DNA from: Sporosarcina cascadiensis | GTDB lineage: Bacteria > Bacillota > Bacilli > Bacillales_A > Planococcaceae | DNA: 64,000 nucleotides | Assembly: GCF_009650995.1 (NCBI RefSeq) | Contig: NZ_WHVV01000005.1 | Location: forward strand, 62,001-126,000 | Reading direction: 5' to 3' | Shown here: piece after piece, positions 8,432-16,801 of the stretch | How the letters are laid out: every line of letters begins with the position of its first letter | How positions within the stretch are numbered: position 1 is the first letter of the stretch | The notes under the pieces: generated by a model | Told to the model about the DNA's origin: nothing | Database searches by the model: none | The model's input: the letters and a program-made list of their open reading frames with translations, nothing else | Translations under genes and position numbers: made by a program

Positions 8432-9334
8432 GTGCAGAAAACATGGAGATATTTTACGTTGTTCGCAGCTGTTTTGTTACTAGCTTTTGCGGCAGGCTGC
8501 GGTGCAGATACAGATAAGGAAAGTGCGTCAGCTGAAGCCGGTAATGACAAAGCAGAAGGTTCGGATCAACGCATCATAGCGGGGACAGTCGTTATCGCAG
8601 ATATCCTGGATAAATTAGATATTGACGCAATTGCGATACCCGAATCAGAAAAACAGCTGGCGCCGCGTTTTGACGGACTGCCAACAATCGGCAATGCCAT
8701 GACGCCCGATATGGAGATCGTGAAGTCGCTGGATCCGACAGAAGTATTGTCCGTATCCACACTGGAATATGATTTGACGGACAGTTTTGAGCAGTTGAAT
8801 ATACCGGTGAAATTTTTGAACTTCCAAAGTGTTGACTCGATGATCACAGAAATTCAGACACTGGGTGAGCGTTACAACCGCACAGAAAAGGCAGATAAGC
8901 TGGTTTCGAATCTGCAAAAGAATATTGAAGCAGCAGAAACAGTCGCAGCGAACCGTAAAGGACCGCGTGTTTTGATTTTACTCGGGATTCCAGGCAGCTA
9001 TCTGGTAGCTACCGAGAATTCCTATGCAGGTGATTTGGTGAAGCGCGCGGGCGGTATTAACGTGATGGAAGGGCAGGATCCTGAATATCTTTCTTCCAAT
9101 ACAGAATATCTTCATAACAGCAATCCAGACATAATTCTTCGGCTGTCACATGGTATGCCGGAAGAAGTGGTGGAGATGTTTGATGAAGAGTTCAAAACGA
9201 ACGACGTGTGGAAACACTTTGATGCGGTGAAAAACGGCAAAGTCTATGATCTAGAAGAAGAGCTTTTCGGAACGACCGCTTCACTGCAGGTACCGGAAGC
9301 ATTGAAAGAATTAATTAAGATTTTCTATCGTTGA
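8432..9334 (+). CDS. isdE: Heme ABC transporter substrate-binding lipoprotein
   Basis: A 300-residue lipoprotein of the helical-backbone metal receptor class that receives heme from NEAT proteins. The lipobox AFAAGC places the lipid anchor on Cys23. The FecB-like segments include RIIAGTVVIADILDKLDI and the C-terminal HFDAVKNGKVYDLEEELFG. The start is taken as GTG 8432 because GGAGG (8419-8423) lies 8 bases before it; an in-frame ATG at 8417 precedes that site and would not use it. It is followed by the permease and ATPase, the normal isdEF order. Confidence 0.88.
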   Translation: MQKTWRYFTLFAAVLLLAFAAGCGADTDKESASAEAGNDKAEGSDQRIIAGTVVIADILDKLDIDAIAIPESEKQLAPRFDGLPTIGNAMTPDMEIVKSLDPTEVLSVSTLEYDLTDSFEQLNIPVKFLNFQSVDSMITEIQTLGERYNRTEKADKLVSNLQKNIEAAETVAANRKGPRVLILLGIPGSYLVATENSYAGDLVKRAGGINVMEGQDPEYLSSNTEYLHNSNPDIILRLSHGMPEEVVEMFDEEFKTNDVWKHFDAVKNGKVYDLEEELFGTTASLQVPEALKELIKIFYR

Positions 9335-9375
9335 TCAGGATGATTGATGAATTACGGTGAAAAAGGAAGACCGTT

Positions 9376-10341
9376 ATGACAAAAAGAATTGTTAGTTATG
9401 TGGCTGTAGCTGTGCTGCTCATAGTGACCATCGTTTATTCAGCTGCGACAGGCAGTATTCAGATGGGCTTTTTCGAATTTTTGGGTGCGCTTTTTGAAAA
9501 GGGAAACAGTCAGATGGAAGCGATCCGGGATCTGCGCTTTCCCCGGATCATTGTTGCTTTATTTGCCGGGGCGGCCCTTTCGGTTTCCGGTGTTCTGCTG
9601 CAGTCTGTTATGCGTAACCCACTGGCAGACGCGGGAATTATCGGAATTTCATCCGGTGCTGCTTTTGTTCAGTTATTTATTATTTCATTTTTTCCCGCAC
9701 TCTTTTTCATGACTCCCTTATTTGCGTTTATGGGAGGTGCTTTTGCCTGCTTCCTCGTTTTTGCGCTGTCATGGAAGTCGGGGCTCAGTCCGTTGAAATT
9801 AATCCTTGTAGGAATCGCGATCAATGCGATGTTCACAGGCCTGACGGAAGCATTCATCAGCTTTGGCGGCTCGTTGAATGTCTCGGCGTCAAGTGTCATC
9901 GGTTCGAATCTGACACTGCGGACGTGGAAAGATGTTTCAACAATTGTTACATATGGAACGATTGGACTGGTGCTGGCGTTTGCACTGTACAGCTGGTGCA
10001 ACTTGCTGGTACTGCAGGATAAAACAGCAAAGAGTATTGGTTTTCATGTGGCGCGCGCACGGCTGATCATTGCGGCAACGGCCGTTTTATTATCAGCCAT
10101 TTCAGTCGTCGTGGCAGGGGTCATTTCATTTGTCGGCCTGCTCGTACCACATATCGCACGCCGGTTAGTCGGCTATGACCATAAAGTGCTCCTACCATTT
10201 ACCGCATTGCTGGGGGCATTGATTATTTTGCTGGCTGACACCATTGGAAGGACGATTGTGGCCCCGCTGGAGATTCCTGCATCGACGATCATGGCAATCA
10301 TTGGCGGCCCATTCCTCATATTCTTACTGCGAAAAGAGTGA
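9376..10341 (+). CDS. isdF: Heme ABC transporter permease (FecCD family)
   Basis: A 321-residue polytopic protein with eight or more hydrophobic segments. FecCD hallmarks are LRFPRIIVALFAGAALSVSG near 52, LADAGIIGISSGA near 92, the ATPase-contacting loop GVISFVGLLVPHIARRLVG near 245, and the C-terminal EIPASTIMAIIGGPFLIFLL. It forms the membrane channel for heme import with isdE and the ATPase that follows six bases downstream. Length is normal for the family. Confidence 0.9.
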   Translation: MTKRIVSYVAVAVLLIVTIVYSAATGSIQMGFFEFLGALFEKGNSQMEAIRDLRFPRIIVALFAGAALSVSGVLLQSVMRNPLADAGIIGISSGAAFVQLFIISFFPALFFMTPLFAFMGGAFACFLVFALSWKSGLSPLKLILVGIAINAMFTGLTEAFISFGGSLNVSASSVIGSNLTLRTWKDVSTIVTYGTIGLVLAFALYSWCNLLVLQDKTAKSIGFHVARARLIIAATAVLLSAISVVVAGVISFVGLLVPHIARRLVGYDHKVLLPFTALLGALIILLADTIGRTIVAPLEIPASTIMAIIGGPFLIFLLRKE

Positions 10342-10347
10342 CCTGCT

Positions 10348-11118
10348 ATGGAAATGAAAAGTATCATTGTCTCCCATGATAATAAAACGAACCATCTGGA
10401 CGGTGTGACGACGTCGATACAAAAAGGCAAAGTTACGACAATTATCGGTCCGAACGGCTGTGGGAAATCGACGTTATTAAGTGTGCTGTCCAGAAACAAT
10501 ACGCCGAAGTCGGGTGCTGTTTCATTGGAAAATCGTGACCTGCTGCAGTATAAGCCAAAGGAATTCGCAAAAAAACTGGCGATAGTTTATCAACAGAATG
10601 ATATACCAAAAGATTTAACGATTGAAAAGCTCGTCGGCTTTGGCCGGCTGCCGCATAAAAACTTGCTGCAGCGCGCGCGGGAAGAGGATCTTCAGGCAAT
10701 CGACTGGGCGCTGTCGGTGACGAATCTGAATGATAAGCGCGATAAAGATCTGGAGGCATTATCGGGCGGTGAGCGCCAGCGTGTGTGGATTGCGATGGCA
10801 CTGGCACAGCGCTCTGAGATTCTGTGCCTGGATGAGCCGACTACTTATTTGGATATCTATTACCAAATTGAGCTGCTCGAGCTGGTGAAGTCGCTGAATG
10901 AAGAATACGGCCTGACGATTGTTATGGTGCTGCATGATATCAACCAGGCAATCCGTTACAGTGATGAAATCATTCTGATGAAGGCTGGACAGATTGTGGC
11001 TGAAGGATCGCCGCGTGAAGTCATTACGAAAGATGTCATTAAGCAGGTCTATGGCGTGAACGCGGTCTTTAAGGAAGACGACGAACTTGGCCTCTATATG
11101 ATGTCACTCGGTATTTAG
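10348..11118 (+). CDS. Iron/heme ABC transporter ATP-binding protein
   Basis: A 256-residue ATPase of the FecE/FhuC class. It contains Walker A GPNGCGKST near 34, Q-loop VYQQND near 82, signature LSGGERQRVWIAMAL near 138, Walker B ILCLDEPTTYLD near 157 and the H-loop HDI near 193. It should energise IsdEF. In Staphylococcus aureus the isd locus depends on an ATPase encoded elsewhere, whereas here a dedicated ATPase is present as in Bacillus isd clusters. Its coding sequence starts six bases after the permease stop. Confidence 0.88.
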   Translation: MEMKSIIVSHDNKTNHLDGVTTSIQKGKVTTIIGPNGCGKSTLLSVLSRNNTPKSGAVSLENRDLLQYKPKEFAKKLAIVYQQNDIPKDLTIEKLVGFGRLPHKNLLQRAREEDLQAIDWALSVTNLNDKRDKDLEALSGGERQRVWIAMALAQRSEILCLDEPTTYLDIYYQIELLELVKSLNEEYGLTIVMVLHDINQAIRYSDEIILMKAGQIVAEGSPREVITKDVIKQVYGVNAVFKEDDELGLYMMSLGI

Positions 11119-11129
11119 GAGGTCTCCGA

Positions 11130-11906
11130 ATGAAAAAACGCCTATCGAAGCTGATGCCGTTTGTCTATCTGGCGGTCTTCCTGTATTCAGGTTATTTGCT
11201 GGTACAGTATCTTTATACATATATAGAAGCTGCGGGTACATTGAAAGAAACACAGGAAATCTATGAGACGGCGCTGGGAAATGTGACAGAGCCTGCCGTT
11301 TCAGAAGGGTCAAATAAAGAGGATATTTTATCACGCTATACGATGAGGCCGCAGTTTGATGAGCTGCATAAAATCAATGACGATATTGTCGGCTGGATTT
11401 CAGTTGAGGGCTCAAAGGTCAATAACCCGATACTGCAGGCGGAGGATAATGATTTTTATCTGAACCGGAACTTCAAAGGTGATTACAGCCGTGCAGGAAG
11501 TGTCTTCATGGATTACCGCAACGATGTCACCGATATGAGCCGTAACACGGTGATTTACGGGCATGCCATGAGAAACGATACGATGTTCGGCAGCCTGAAG
11601 AAGTTTGGAGATCAGGACTATGCCAATAAACATTCCGTGATCTATGTGGATACGCTGTACGAAGGTTATGACATTGAAGTGTTTGCCGCCTATGAAACGA
11701 CGATCGACTTTTATTATATTGAGACGCATTTCCAGTCGGATGAAGAGTTTGCGGGTTTCTTAGGGGAAGTGGAATCACGTTCGCTGATTGAGATGCCGGT
11801 GGAAGTGGGACCGGATGATAAAATCGTTACGCTTTCCACATGCAATAACTCTGTGAACAGTAAAGACAAGCGCTACGTAGTGCAGGGGAAATTAGTGAAA
11901 AGATAA
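11130..11906 (+). CDS. srtB: Class B sortase
   Basis: A 258-residue membrane-bound transpeptidase with an N-terminal transmembrane helix (about 9-30) and the sortase beta barrel. The catalytic residues are readable as His145 (YGHAM), Cys238 (TLSTC) and Arg248 (DKRYVV). Class B sortases recognise NPQT-type signals, which matches the NPQTS of IsdC at the start of this operon; that substrate assignment is an inference from context. It ends the operon and is followed by a strong terminator. No isdG heme oxygenase gene is seen in the cluster. Confidence 0.92.
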   Translation: MKKRLSKLMPFVYLAVFLYSGYLLVQYLYTYIEAAGTLKETQEIYETALGNVTEPAVSEGSNKEDILSRYTMRPQFDELHKINDDIVGWISVEGSKVNNPILQAEDNDFYLNRNFKGDYSRAGSVFMDYRNDVTDMSRNTVIYGHAMRNDTMFGSLKKFGDQDYANKHSVIYVDTLYEGYDIEVFAAYETTIDFYYIETHFQSDEEFAGFLGEVESRSLIEMPVEVGPDDKIVTLSTCNNSVNSKDKRYVVQGKLVKR

Positions 11907-11946
11907 ATAAGTACCAGGTGCACAAGGGTGTGAAAAGACCAGGAAC

Positions 11947-11980
11947 AAAAAAGGAATGCGTGGGTATGCATTCCTTTTTT
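11947..11980 (+). terminator. Terminator of the isd operon
   Basis: A stem of about 12 bp (aaaaaaggaatgc paired with gcattcctttttt) with a short loop and a T run follows srtB. The complement also has a T run. Confidence 0.85.
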
Positions 11981-12067
11981 GTTTTTCCTAGGAAAAATAG
12001 CGGATTGATAAGTAAAAGAGGTCTGTGTATAGTTCTGAGTTACAGACCATTCATAGGAGGTTTTTTG

Positions 12068-13351
12068 TTGGGAACACAATCGCTTCACTCCAGTAAAGAA
12101 ACACCGTATTTTGTTATTAGTATTGTTTTCAGTGTACTCATCTATTTATTAGCTGTAATCAGCGTTGTCGGTATCGTAATTGCTGCAGCCATACTTGCAA
12201 TCATATTAGTGCTGAATGCTGTCATGATCGGCGGTATTCGGGGAAACGGGATCCAGGTGAATGAAAAGCAATTTCCTGATGTTTATAAAAGAGTAGTGGA
12301 TTTATCCGTTCAAATGGGAGTAGCCAAAGTGCCTGATGTATTCGTCATTAATTCAGAAGGTGCTTTAAATGCTTTTGCCACAAGATTTATGGGAAGAAAT
12401 ATGATGGTGATTTATTCAGAAGTGTTCGAACTGGCGAGACAGCAGGGAGAAAAGGAACTGGATTTCATTATTGCACATGAACTGGCCCATATTAAACGGA
12501 GACATGTGTGGAAAAACATTCTGATTATGCCTGCCGCTTTTATCCCTTTTCTTTCACAGGCATACAGCCGGGCCTGTGAGTATACATGCGACCGGTATGC
12601 GGCCTATTACACACAGGATGGTTTCGCTGCCAAACGTGCGCTTACCATGTTAGGCGTAGGGAAAGCTCTCTATAAAGAAGTGAATGAATTTGCTTATCTC
12701 GAACAAATTCAAAGCGAATCCAATGTGGCAGTATGGTTCTCCGAAGTGTTGGCCAGCCATCCTAATCTGCCGAAACGAATTCAGGCAGTCGGCCAGTTCA
12801 TGCAGGTGGAAGGAACGCCGAACTTCCGGACGAATGCAGGGAAAATTACAGTAGGTGCTCTTATCGCAGGCGGAGCTCTTACCGCTCTGTATGTCGGTAT
12901 CATTCTCTTTTTTGTTCTGGGTACTACTATTCTCTCAACGTTCCTTGGAGGCTTCCAAGAAGCCGGAGCGGATGAATACGATTCCCCTGGTTTAACTCAG
13001 CTCATGGAGGCGGCAGCGGACGGCGATGTTAGTGAAGTAGAGAAATTCTTGATGGAGGGTCATGATATTTTTGAAGAAGATGACGAGCAGACAACTGCCC
13101 TTCACTACGCAGTCTACAATAGTAATGTGGAAGCCGCCGAAGTATTGCTGGAGAACGGGGCAAATCCAAATGACTCGGATAATTACTCAACTGTTTTAAC
13201 CGCGGCATTAGCAAATGAAGATTATGAGCTGGCTGCGCTGCTTTATGAATATGGCGCAGACCCATTAGTAAAAGATGTTGATGGCGAATCGGGAGTAAGT
13301 TATTTGGGTGTCAAAACCGAAGAGGAATTTAAAGAAATATTGCTGTATTAA
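12068..13351 (+). CDS. M48 family membrane metalloprotease with C-terminal ankyrin repeats
   Basis: A 427-residue protein. Two membrane segments near the N-terminus (about 15-55) are followed by an M48 peptidase domain with the zinc motif H137-E-L-A-H141 and a downstream Glu in CEYTCDRYA (about 170-178). A third membrane segment lies at about 265-290. The last ~110 residues hold ankyrin repeats (GLTQLMEAAADGDVSEVEKFL, TALHYAVYNSNVEAAEVLLENGA, and a third ending LYEYGADPLV). The start is taken as TTG 12068, seven bases after AGGAGG; upstream in-frame codons cross the isd terminator. The M48 part resembles HtpX-like quality-control proteases. The ankyrin part may recruit substrates and is unusual for the family. 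Confidence 0.85.
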   Translation: MGTQSLHSSKETPYFVISIVFSVLIYLLAVISVVGIVIAAAILAIILVLNAVMIGGIRGNGIQVNEKQFPDVYKRVVDLSVQMGVAKVPDVFVINSEGALNAFATRFMGRNMMVIYSEVFELARQQGEKELDFIIAHELAHIKRRHVWKNILIMPAAFIPFLSQAYSRACEYTCDRYAAYYTQDGFAAKRALTMLGVGKALYKEVNEFAYLEQIQSESNVAVWFSEVLASHPNLPKRIQAVGQFMQVEGTPNFRTNAGKITVGALIAGGALTALYVGIILFFVLGTTILSTFLGGFQEAGADEYDSPGLTQLMEAAADGDVSEVEKFLMEGHDIFEEDDEQTTALHYAVYNSNVEAAEVLLENGANPNDSDNYSTVLTAALANEDYELAALLYEYGADPLVKDVDGESGVSYLGVKTEEEFKEILLY

Positions 13352-13362
13352 TCTGATCATGA

Positions 13363-13390
13363 AAGTCACTCTACTGGGGTGGCTTTTTTG
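13363..13390 (+). terminator. Intrinsic terminator after the M48-ankyrin gene
   Basis: A short stem (aagtcac paired with gtggctt, one wobble pair) is followed by six T. Confidence 0.65.
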
Positions 13391-13454
13391 TATATCTTTT
13401 ATCCGGACTATAGTAATGATACGATAGATAAAAACACCGAGGTGAGAGTATTCT

Positions 13455-14081
13455 ATGAACTTGGATCGACTGCATGATAAAATTCAAGATAGTAAATCGC
13501 TGTTCATCGGAGAAGATACGGCTTTTCGTGCGGCTGTCGTCATTCCGCTTGTGGAGTCGGACGGAGAATGGCATGTGTTATTTGAAGTGCGTTCCTTCAC
13601 AATGAGAAAACAGCCGGGAGATATTAGTTTCCCCGGTGGACGCATAGATCCGACAGACGCATCCCCAATGGCGGCGGCCTTGCGGGAGACACAGGAAGAA
13701 TTGGGCGTTGACCCCGCCACCGTGAAGGTGATCGGTGAATTAAGCCCGTATATTGCTTCACCGTCGTTTGTCGTACATCCGTTTGTGGCGGTGATTGACT
13801 ACCATCAAATCATCCGCAGCTATAATAAAGATGAAGTGGAAGAGGTCTTTACGATTCCTGTCAAGTGGCTGCTTGAGCATGAGCCGTACATGCATCTCGT
13901 AACCGTTGAATCATCTCCATCTTCAAACTTTCCGTTCGAGAAAATTATGAATGGTGATCAGTACCAGTGGAGAAGTCATTCACTGGAAGAGTGGTTTTAC
14001 GAGTATGGTAATTACACCGTGTGGGGACTTACCGCAAGAATACTCAAGCATTTTATTGAGATTATGAGAAAAACAGCATAA
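13455..14081 (+). CDS. Nudix hydrolase, CoA pyrophosphatase-like
   Basis: A 208-residue Nudix enzyme. The Nudix box spans about residues 60-84 (GGRIDPTDASPMAAALRETQ followed by EELGV), with REtqEELG supplying the metal-binding glutamates. The preceding segment QPGDISFPGG is the UPF0035/NudL extension seen in coenzyme A pyrophosphatases, so CoA or acyl-CoA cleavage to phosphopantetheine and 3',5'-ADP is the likely reaction. The start has GAGGTGAG upstream. It converges with the Ohr gene. Confidence 0.85.
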   Translation: MNLDRLHDKIQDSKSLFIGEDTAFRAAVVIPLVESDGEWHVLFEVRSFTMRKQPGDISFPGGRIDPTDASPMAAALRETQEELGVDPATVKVIGELSPYIASPSFVVHPFVAVIDYHQIIRSYNKDEVEEVFTIPVKWLLEHEPYMHLVTVESSPSSNFPFEKIMNGDQYQWRSHSLEEWFYEYGNYTVWGLTARILKHFIEIMRKTA

Positions 14082-14111
14082 AAAGGCTGCAGACATCGTC
14101 TGCAGCCTTTT
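14081..14111. terminator. Bidirectional terminator between Nudix and Ohr genes
   Basis: A perfect 14-bp stem (aaaaggctgcagac paired with gtctgcagcctttt) with a 3-base loop lies between convergent genes, with T-rich sequence on both strands. Confidence 0.85.
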
Positions 14112-14122
14112 GACCGATTCTA

Positions 14123-14545
14123 TCAGAGCACTTCTAATGTCACTTCGATATTGCCTCTTGTGGCTTTTGAATATGGACAGAATTGATGCGCCTTTTCTAC
14201 CAAGTCCTCAAGTTTGTCCTTTTCGATGTCTGTTCCTTTTACTTGCAGCTTCACCTCGAGCTTAAAGCCGCCGTCTGCTTCGTCTTTACACAGACTGACA
14301 TTTGCGGTAACTTCGGAAGAGAATTTGACATGTTCTTTGCCTGCAACTAACTGCAGCGCGCCATCAAAGCAAGATGCATAGCCGGCTGCGAATAACTGCT
14401 CTGGATTCGTAGAGTTCGAAAGTTCTTTTTCTCTTTTCGTGCCGGGCATTGCTGTATCAAATTCGACAACGCCGTTTGAGGATTTAACATGACCTTCACG
14501 GCCTCCGGTAGCTGTAGCAGTTGAGGTAAATAATTTTTCTGACAT
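14123..14545 (-). CDS. Ohr/OsmC family organic hydroperoxide resistance protein
   Basis: A 140-residue thiol peroxidase that reduces organic hydroperoxides. The two redox cysteines are in AAGYASCFDGAL (about 56) and HQFCPYSKATRGN (about 119), in the spacing typical of Ohr. The N-terminal KLFTSTATATGGREGHVKSS is the Ohr signature. The start is placed at MSEKLF (14545), which follows the AGGAGA ribosome binding site; a longer frame starting at 14566 lacks one. No adjacent OhrR regulator gene is seen. Confidence 0.9.
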   Translation of the reverse strand: MSEKLFTSTATATGGREGHVKSSNGVVEFDTAMPGTKREKELSNSTNPEQLFAAGYASCFDGALQLVAGKEHVKFSSEVTANVSLCKDEADGGFKLEVKLQVKGTDIEKDKLEDLVEKAHQFCPYSKATRGNIEVTLEVL

Positions 14546-14721
14546 GATATCACTTCTCCTGTTCAAAATGTATTGACCTATTTGATTGTTTACCCCAATT
14601 CCTATAGATTATGTCTGTAATAGATAAATTTTTCGTTTACCGTGATAATCAGTCAATTTATGCAGGATAAGTCCGTTATAATGAAAAATAGAATGTTAAT
14701 GATCAGGAGTGGAAATAATAG

Positions 14722-15912
14722 ATGAATAAAAATGATATCGCAGACATCCGCAAACGTTTTAAAGTGGATTCAGATTTGCTGACAATCACGGATATTTATA
14801 ATATTTATATTCGACAAGAAAGCAGTGAGATCTATCATGAAGAGAGTCAGGCATTTGCACTGCTGGACCGTGAGCAGCAAGAGCTGTTCTTGGCTAACTT
14901 CAAAAAGGTGCTTGGCGGCAAGCTCGGAATGAAGCTGTTTGAAGTGAAGTTTGAACCGCAGTCGGATGAACAGCCCGATCATGCACAAAAGCTGTTATAC
15001 GCAGGGCTTCAAGCGGAAGAGGCCGATGAATGGAAAGATGAAATGCAGCATCTGGCTTTAAAAATGGTGAAAGAAGTGCAGTATGAAAAGGATCTTGTCG
15101 TAACGTTCATTCGGGGCAATTACTTCAAGAAGACCAAGCGCAGCAGTGAAGAAACGGAAATAGATGCGCGCGATGAAGTGTTTACGACTCCATTTATTCT
15201 ATGCAGCATGAATCATACCGATTTGCCGAAACGCTCGATTGTTTTTGACTTCATTGGACGGGAATTCAAGGCGAATACGATGATTGATCCGATTATTAAC
15301 TTGGCGTCACCGGTCGGCGGCTTTTTGTTCCCGAGCTTCACGGATAACGCGGCGGACGTCAATCATATTTTGTATGCTGCCGGCAGGATGAATAAGCCGG
15401 ATTACCGTTTTATTGAGGAAGTGCTGAACGGCGAAGAGGTCATGACCGCTGCGGATGATAAAGCGGTATTTGAGGAAATCATCAAGCATGTGGTGGGAGA
15501 AGAAGTCGCTTCCCAGACGCTTGCCAATGTGTATGAGGCGGTGCACCGTCTAACAGAAGTCGATGAAGAAGAGGAAGATCCGGAAGAACCGCCGGCGCTG
15601 GATAAGGTACAGGTTGAGCGTGTACTGAAAATGAGCGGCGTGGATTATGTCGACGCGGAGCAAGTAAAGAATGCTTTTGAATCCGTTGTCGATAATGATA
15701 TGTATGAAATGAAAGCGAGCCATATTGTACCGAGCTACACGTCGAAATCCATAAAGATTGAAACGAAGGTAGCCAATATTTCGGTCAGTCCGCAAGACTT
15801 GAAGTATGTCAAACAGGTCAACTATGATGGCAAGCGATGTATTTTGATAGAGGTAGAAGAAGATACGATTATTGATGGGTTTAAGTTGATTTCGGAGAAG
15901 CTTTTAAATTAA
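14722..15912 (+). CDS. DUF4317 family protein
   Basis: A 396-residue soluble protein recognised as DUF4317 from its start (MNKNDIADIRKRFK), the region TTPFILCSMNHTDLPKRSIVFDF, and the acidic segment EVDEEEEDPEEPPALDKVQ before the C-terminal domain. The family is widespread in Firmicutes and has no established function. No catalytic motif or membrane segment is visible. The ribosome binding site is AGGAGTGG. It is a single gene followed by a terminator. Confidence 0.85.
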   Translation: MNKNDIADIRKRFKVDSDLLTITDIYNIYIRQESSEIYHEESQAFALLDREQQELFLANFKKVLGGKLGMKLFEVKFEPQSDEQPDHAQKLLYAGLQAEEADEWKDEMQHLALKMVKEVQYEKDLVVTFIRGNYFKKTKRSSEETEIDARDEVFTTPFILCSMNHTDLPKRSIVFDFIGREFKANTMIDPIINLASPVGGFLFPSFTDNAADVNHILYAAGRMNKPDYRFIEEVLNGEEVMTAADDKAVFEEIIKHVVGEEVASQTLANVYEAVHRLTEVDEEEEDPEEPPALDKVQVERVLKMSGVDYVDAEQVKNAFESVVDNDMYEMKASHIVPSYTSKSIKIETKVANISVSPQDLKYVKQVNYDGKRCILIEVEEDTIIDGFKLISEKLLN

Positions 15913-15928
15913 TACTTGTTTGCAAAGT

Positions 15929-15967
15929 GCCGTCTGGAAAATGAAATAGCTTTCCGGCCGGCTTTTT
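15929..15967 (+). terminator. Terminator after DUF4317 gene
   Basis: A stem of about 12 bp (gccgtctggaaa paired with tttccggccggc, two mismatches) is followed by TTTTT. Confidence 0.65.
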
Positions 15968-15981
15968 CTATATTTCTGCGG

Positions 15982-16155
15982 CCAAATGCAGTGTCGCGCT
16001 CCAAAACATCCTGGAAACGAACCAAAAAGGGTTGCAACCGCACCAAAGTCTGCCGCAGCCGAACTATTTTGTTGCGGCACGGCGCTAAACTGTGCAAGGT
16101 GCGCTCCAAACTAAACGTTTACCGCACCAATGCATCGTCACTGTGCCTGACCAAG
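15982..16155 (+). repeat. 21-bp periodic degenerate repeat array, motif A (CGNACCAAA)
   Basis: The CCAAA core or a close variant recurs with its first base at 15982, 16001, 16022, 16043, 16064, 16085, 16106, 16127 and 16151. Six consecutive spacings are exactly 21 bases; the outer ones are 19 and 24. Most cores are preceded by CGCA, CGAA or CGCT. The bases between cores are not conserved. In one frame the array encodes a seven-residue repeat (RTKxxxx), but that open frame (15916-16179) has no ribosome binding site, so it is not called as a gene. The array sits between the DUF4317 terminator and an ECF sigma promoter. Confidence 0.8.
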
Positions 16156-16223
16156 GGGCATGGGGGGAAATGGGATTAAGCGGATATCACATTGAACCTT
16201 AACTATGTTTCTTTATTAACAAA

Positions 16224-16252
16224 TGAACTTTCTGCCGTTCTGCAGACTCTTA
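16224..16252 (+). promoter_or_regulatory. Candidate ECF-type promoter of the sigma gene at 16271
   Basis: TGAACTTTCT (from 16224) and a -10-like GACTCTTA (16245-16252) resemble the element ahead of the ECF gene at 54589 (TGAACTTTTT and AGTCTAA). ECF genes of this class usually transcribe themselves. Confidence 0.45.
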
Positions 16253-16270
16253 TAAGTGAGGGGTGAAGAT

Positions 16271-16801
16271 ATGAGAATGGCCCGGTTAGTGAAGCTGGCT
16301 AAAAAAGGTGACAAAGAAGCGCTGCTGCAGTTAATCAGTGAGCAGCAAGATGAGTATTACAGGCTGGCTCTAAGCTATATGGGTAATCCACACGATGCCA
16401 TGGACGCGATGGAGGAAATGATTGTTAGTCTGTACCGTCATATTCCGAAACTCAAAAAAAACGAGTCGTTTTATAGCTGGAGCAAAACGATACTGGTAAA
16501 TCAATGCAGGCAGATGCTGCGCAAGGCGGACCGGCTCATATTGCTCGAAAGCTTTGAATCGGAGGAGTTTCATTCGGAAGATGTTTTGCTGGAGCGAACG
16601 GAGCAGTCGATCGATATCCAGCAAATGCTTGCTGTTGTTAATGAACAGCAGAGAGAGACGATTGAGCTGAAATACTTTCATGACTTGGATTATAAAACGA
16701 TAGCGGATATAACGAAAGTGTCTGTCGGCACAGCAAAATCAAGAGTTTTTAATGGATTGAATAAAATACGTGAAGCGGCAAGGGGTGAATTTGATGACTG
16801 A
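16271..16801 (+). CDS. ECF-type RNA polymerase sigma factor
   Basis: A 176-residue sigma-70 family protein. Region 2 is at about 20-85 (EYYRLALSYMGNPHDAMDAMEEM, then FYSWSKTILVNQCRQML) and region 4 at about 120-170 (TIELKYFHDLDYKTIADI, VGTAKSRVFNGLNKIRE). The start is set at ATG 16271 after AGGGGTGA; an upstream GTG at 16256 overlaps that site. Its last codons overlap the next gene, encoding a DUF4179-type membrane protein that is probably the cognate anti-sigma factor. Confidence 0.88.
   Translation: MRMARLVKLAKKGDKEALLQLISEQQDEYYRLALSYMGNPHDAMDAMEEMIVSLYRHIPKLKKNESFYSWSKTILVNQCRQMLRKADRLILLESFESEEFHSEDVLLERTEQSIDIQQMLAVVNEQQRETIELKYFHDLDYKTIADITKVSVGTAKSRVFNGLNKIREAARGEFDD

Noticed and set aside
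11918..12067. N-terminal extension of the M48-ankyrin protein
   Set aside because: The extension is encoded by the isd operon terminator; the TTG at 12068 has a perfect ribosome binding site.
15916..16179. Open frame of 87 codons covering the motif-A array
   Set aside because: It has no ribosome binding site, a basic low-complexity repeat translation, and the same repeat occurs elsewhere in different frames and orientation.
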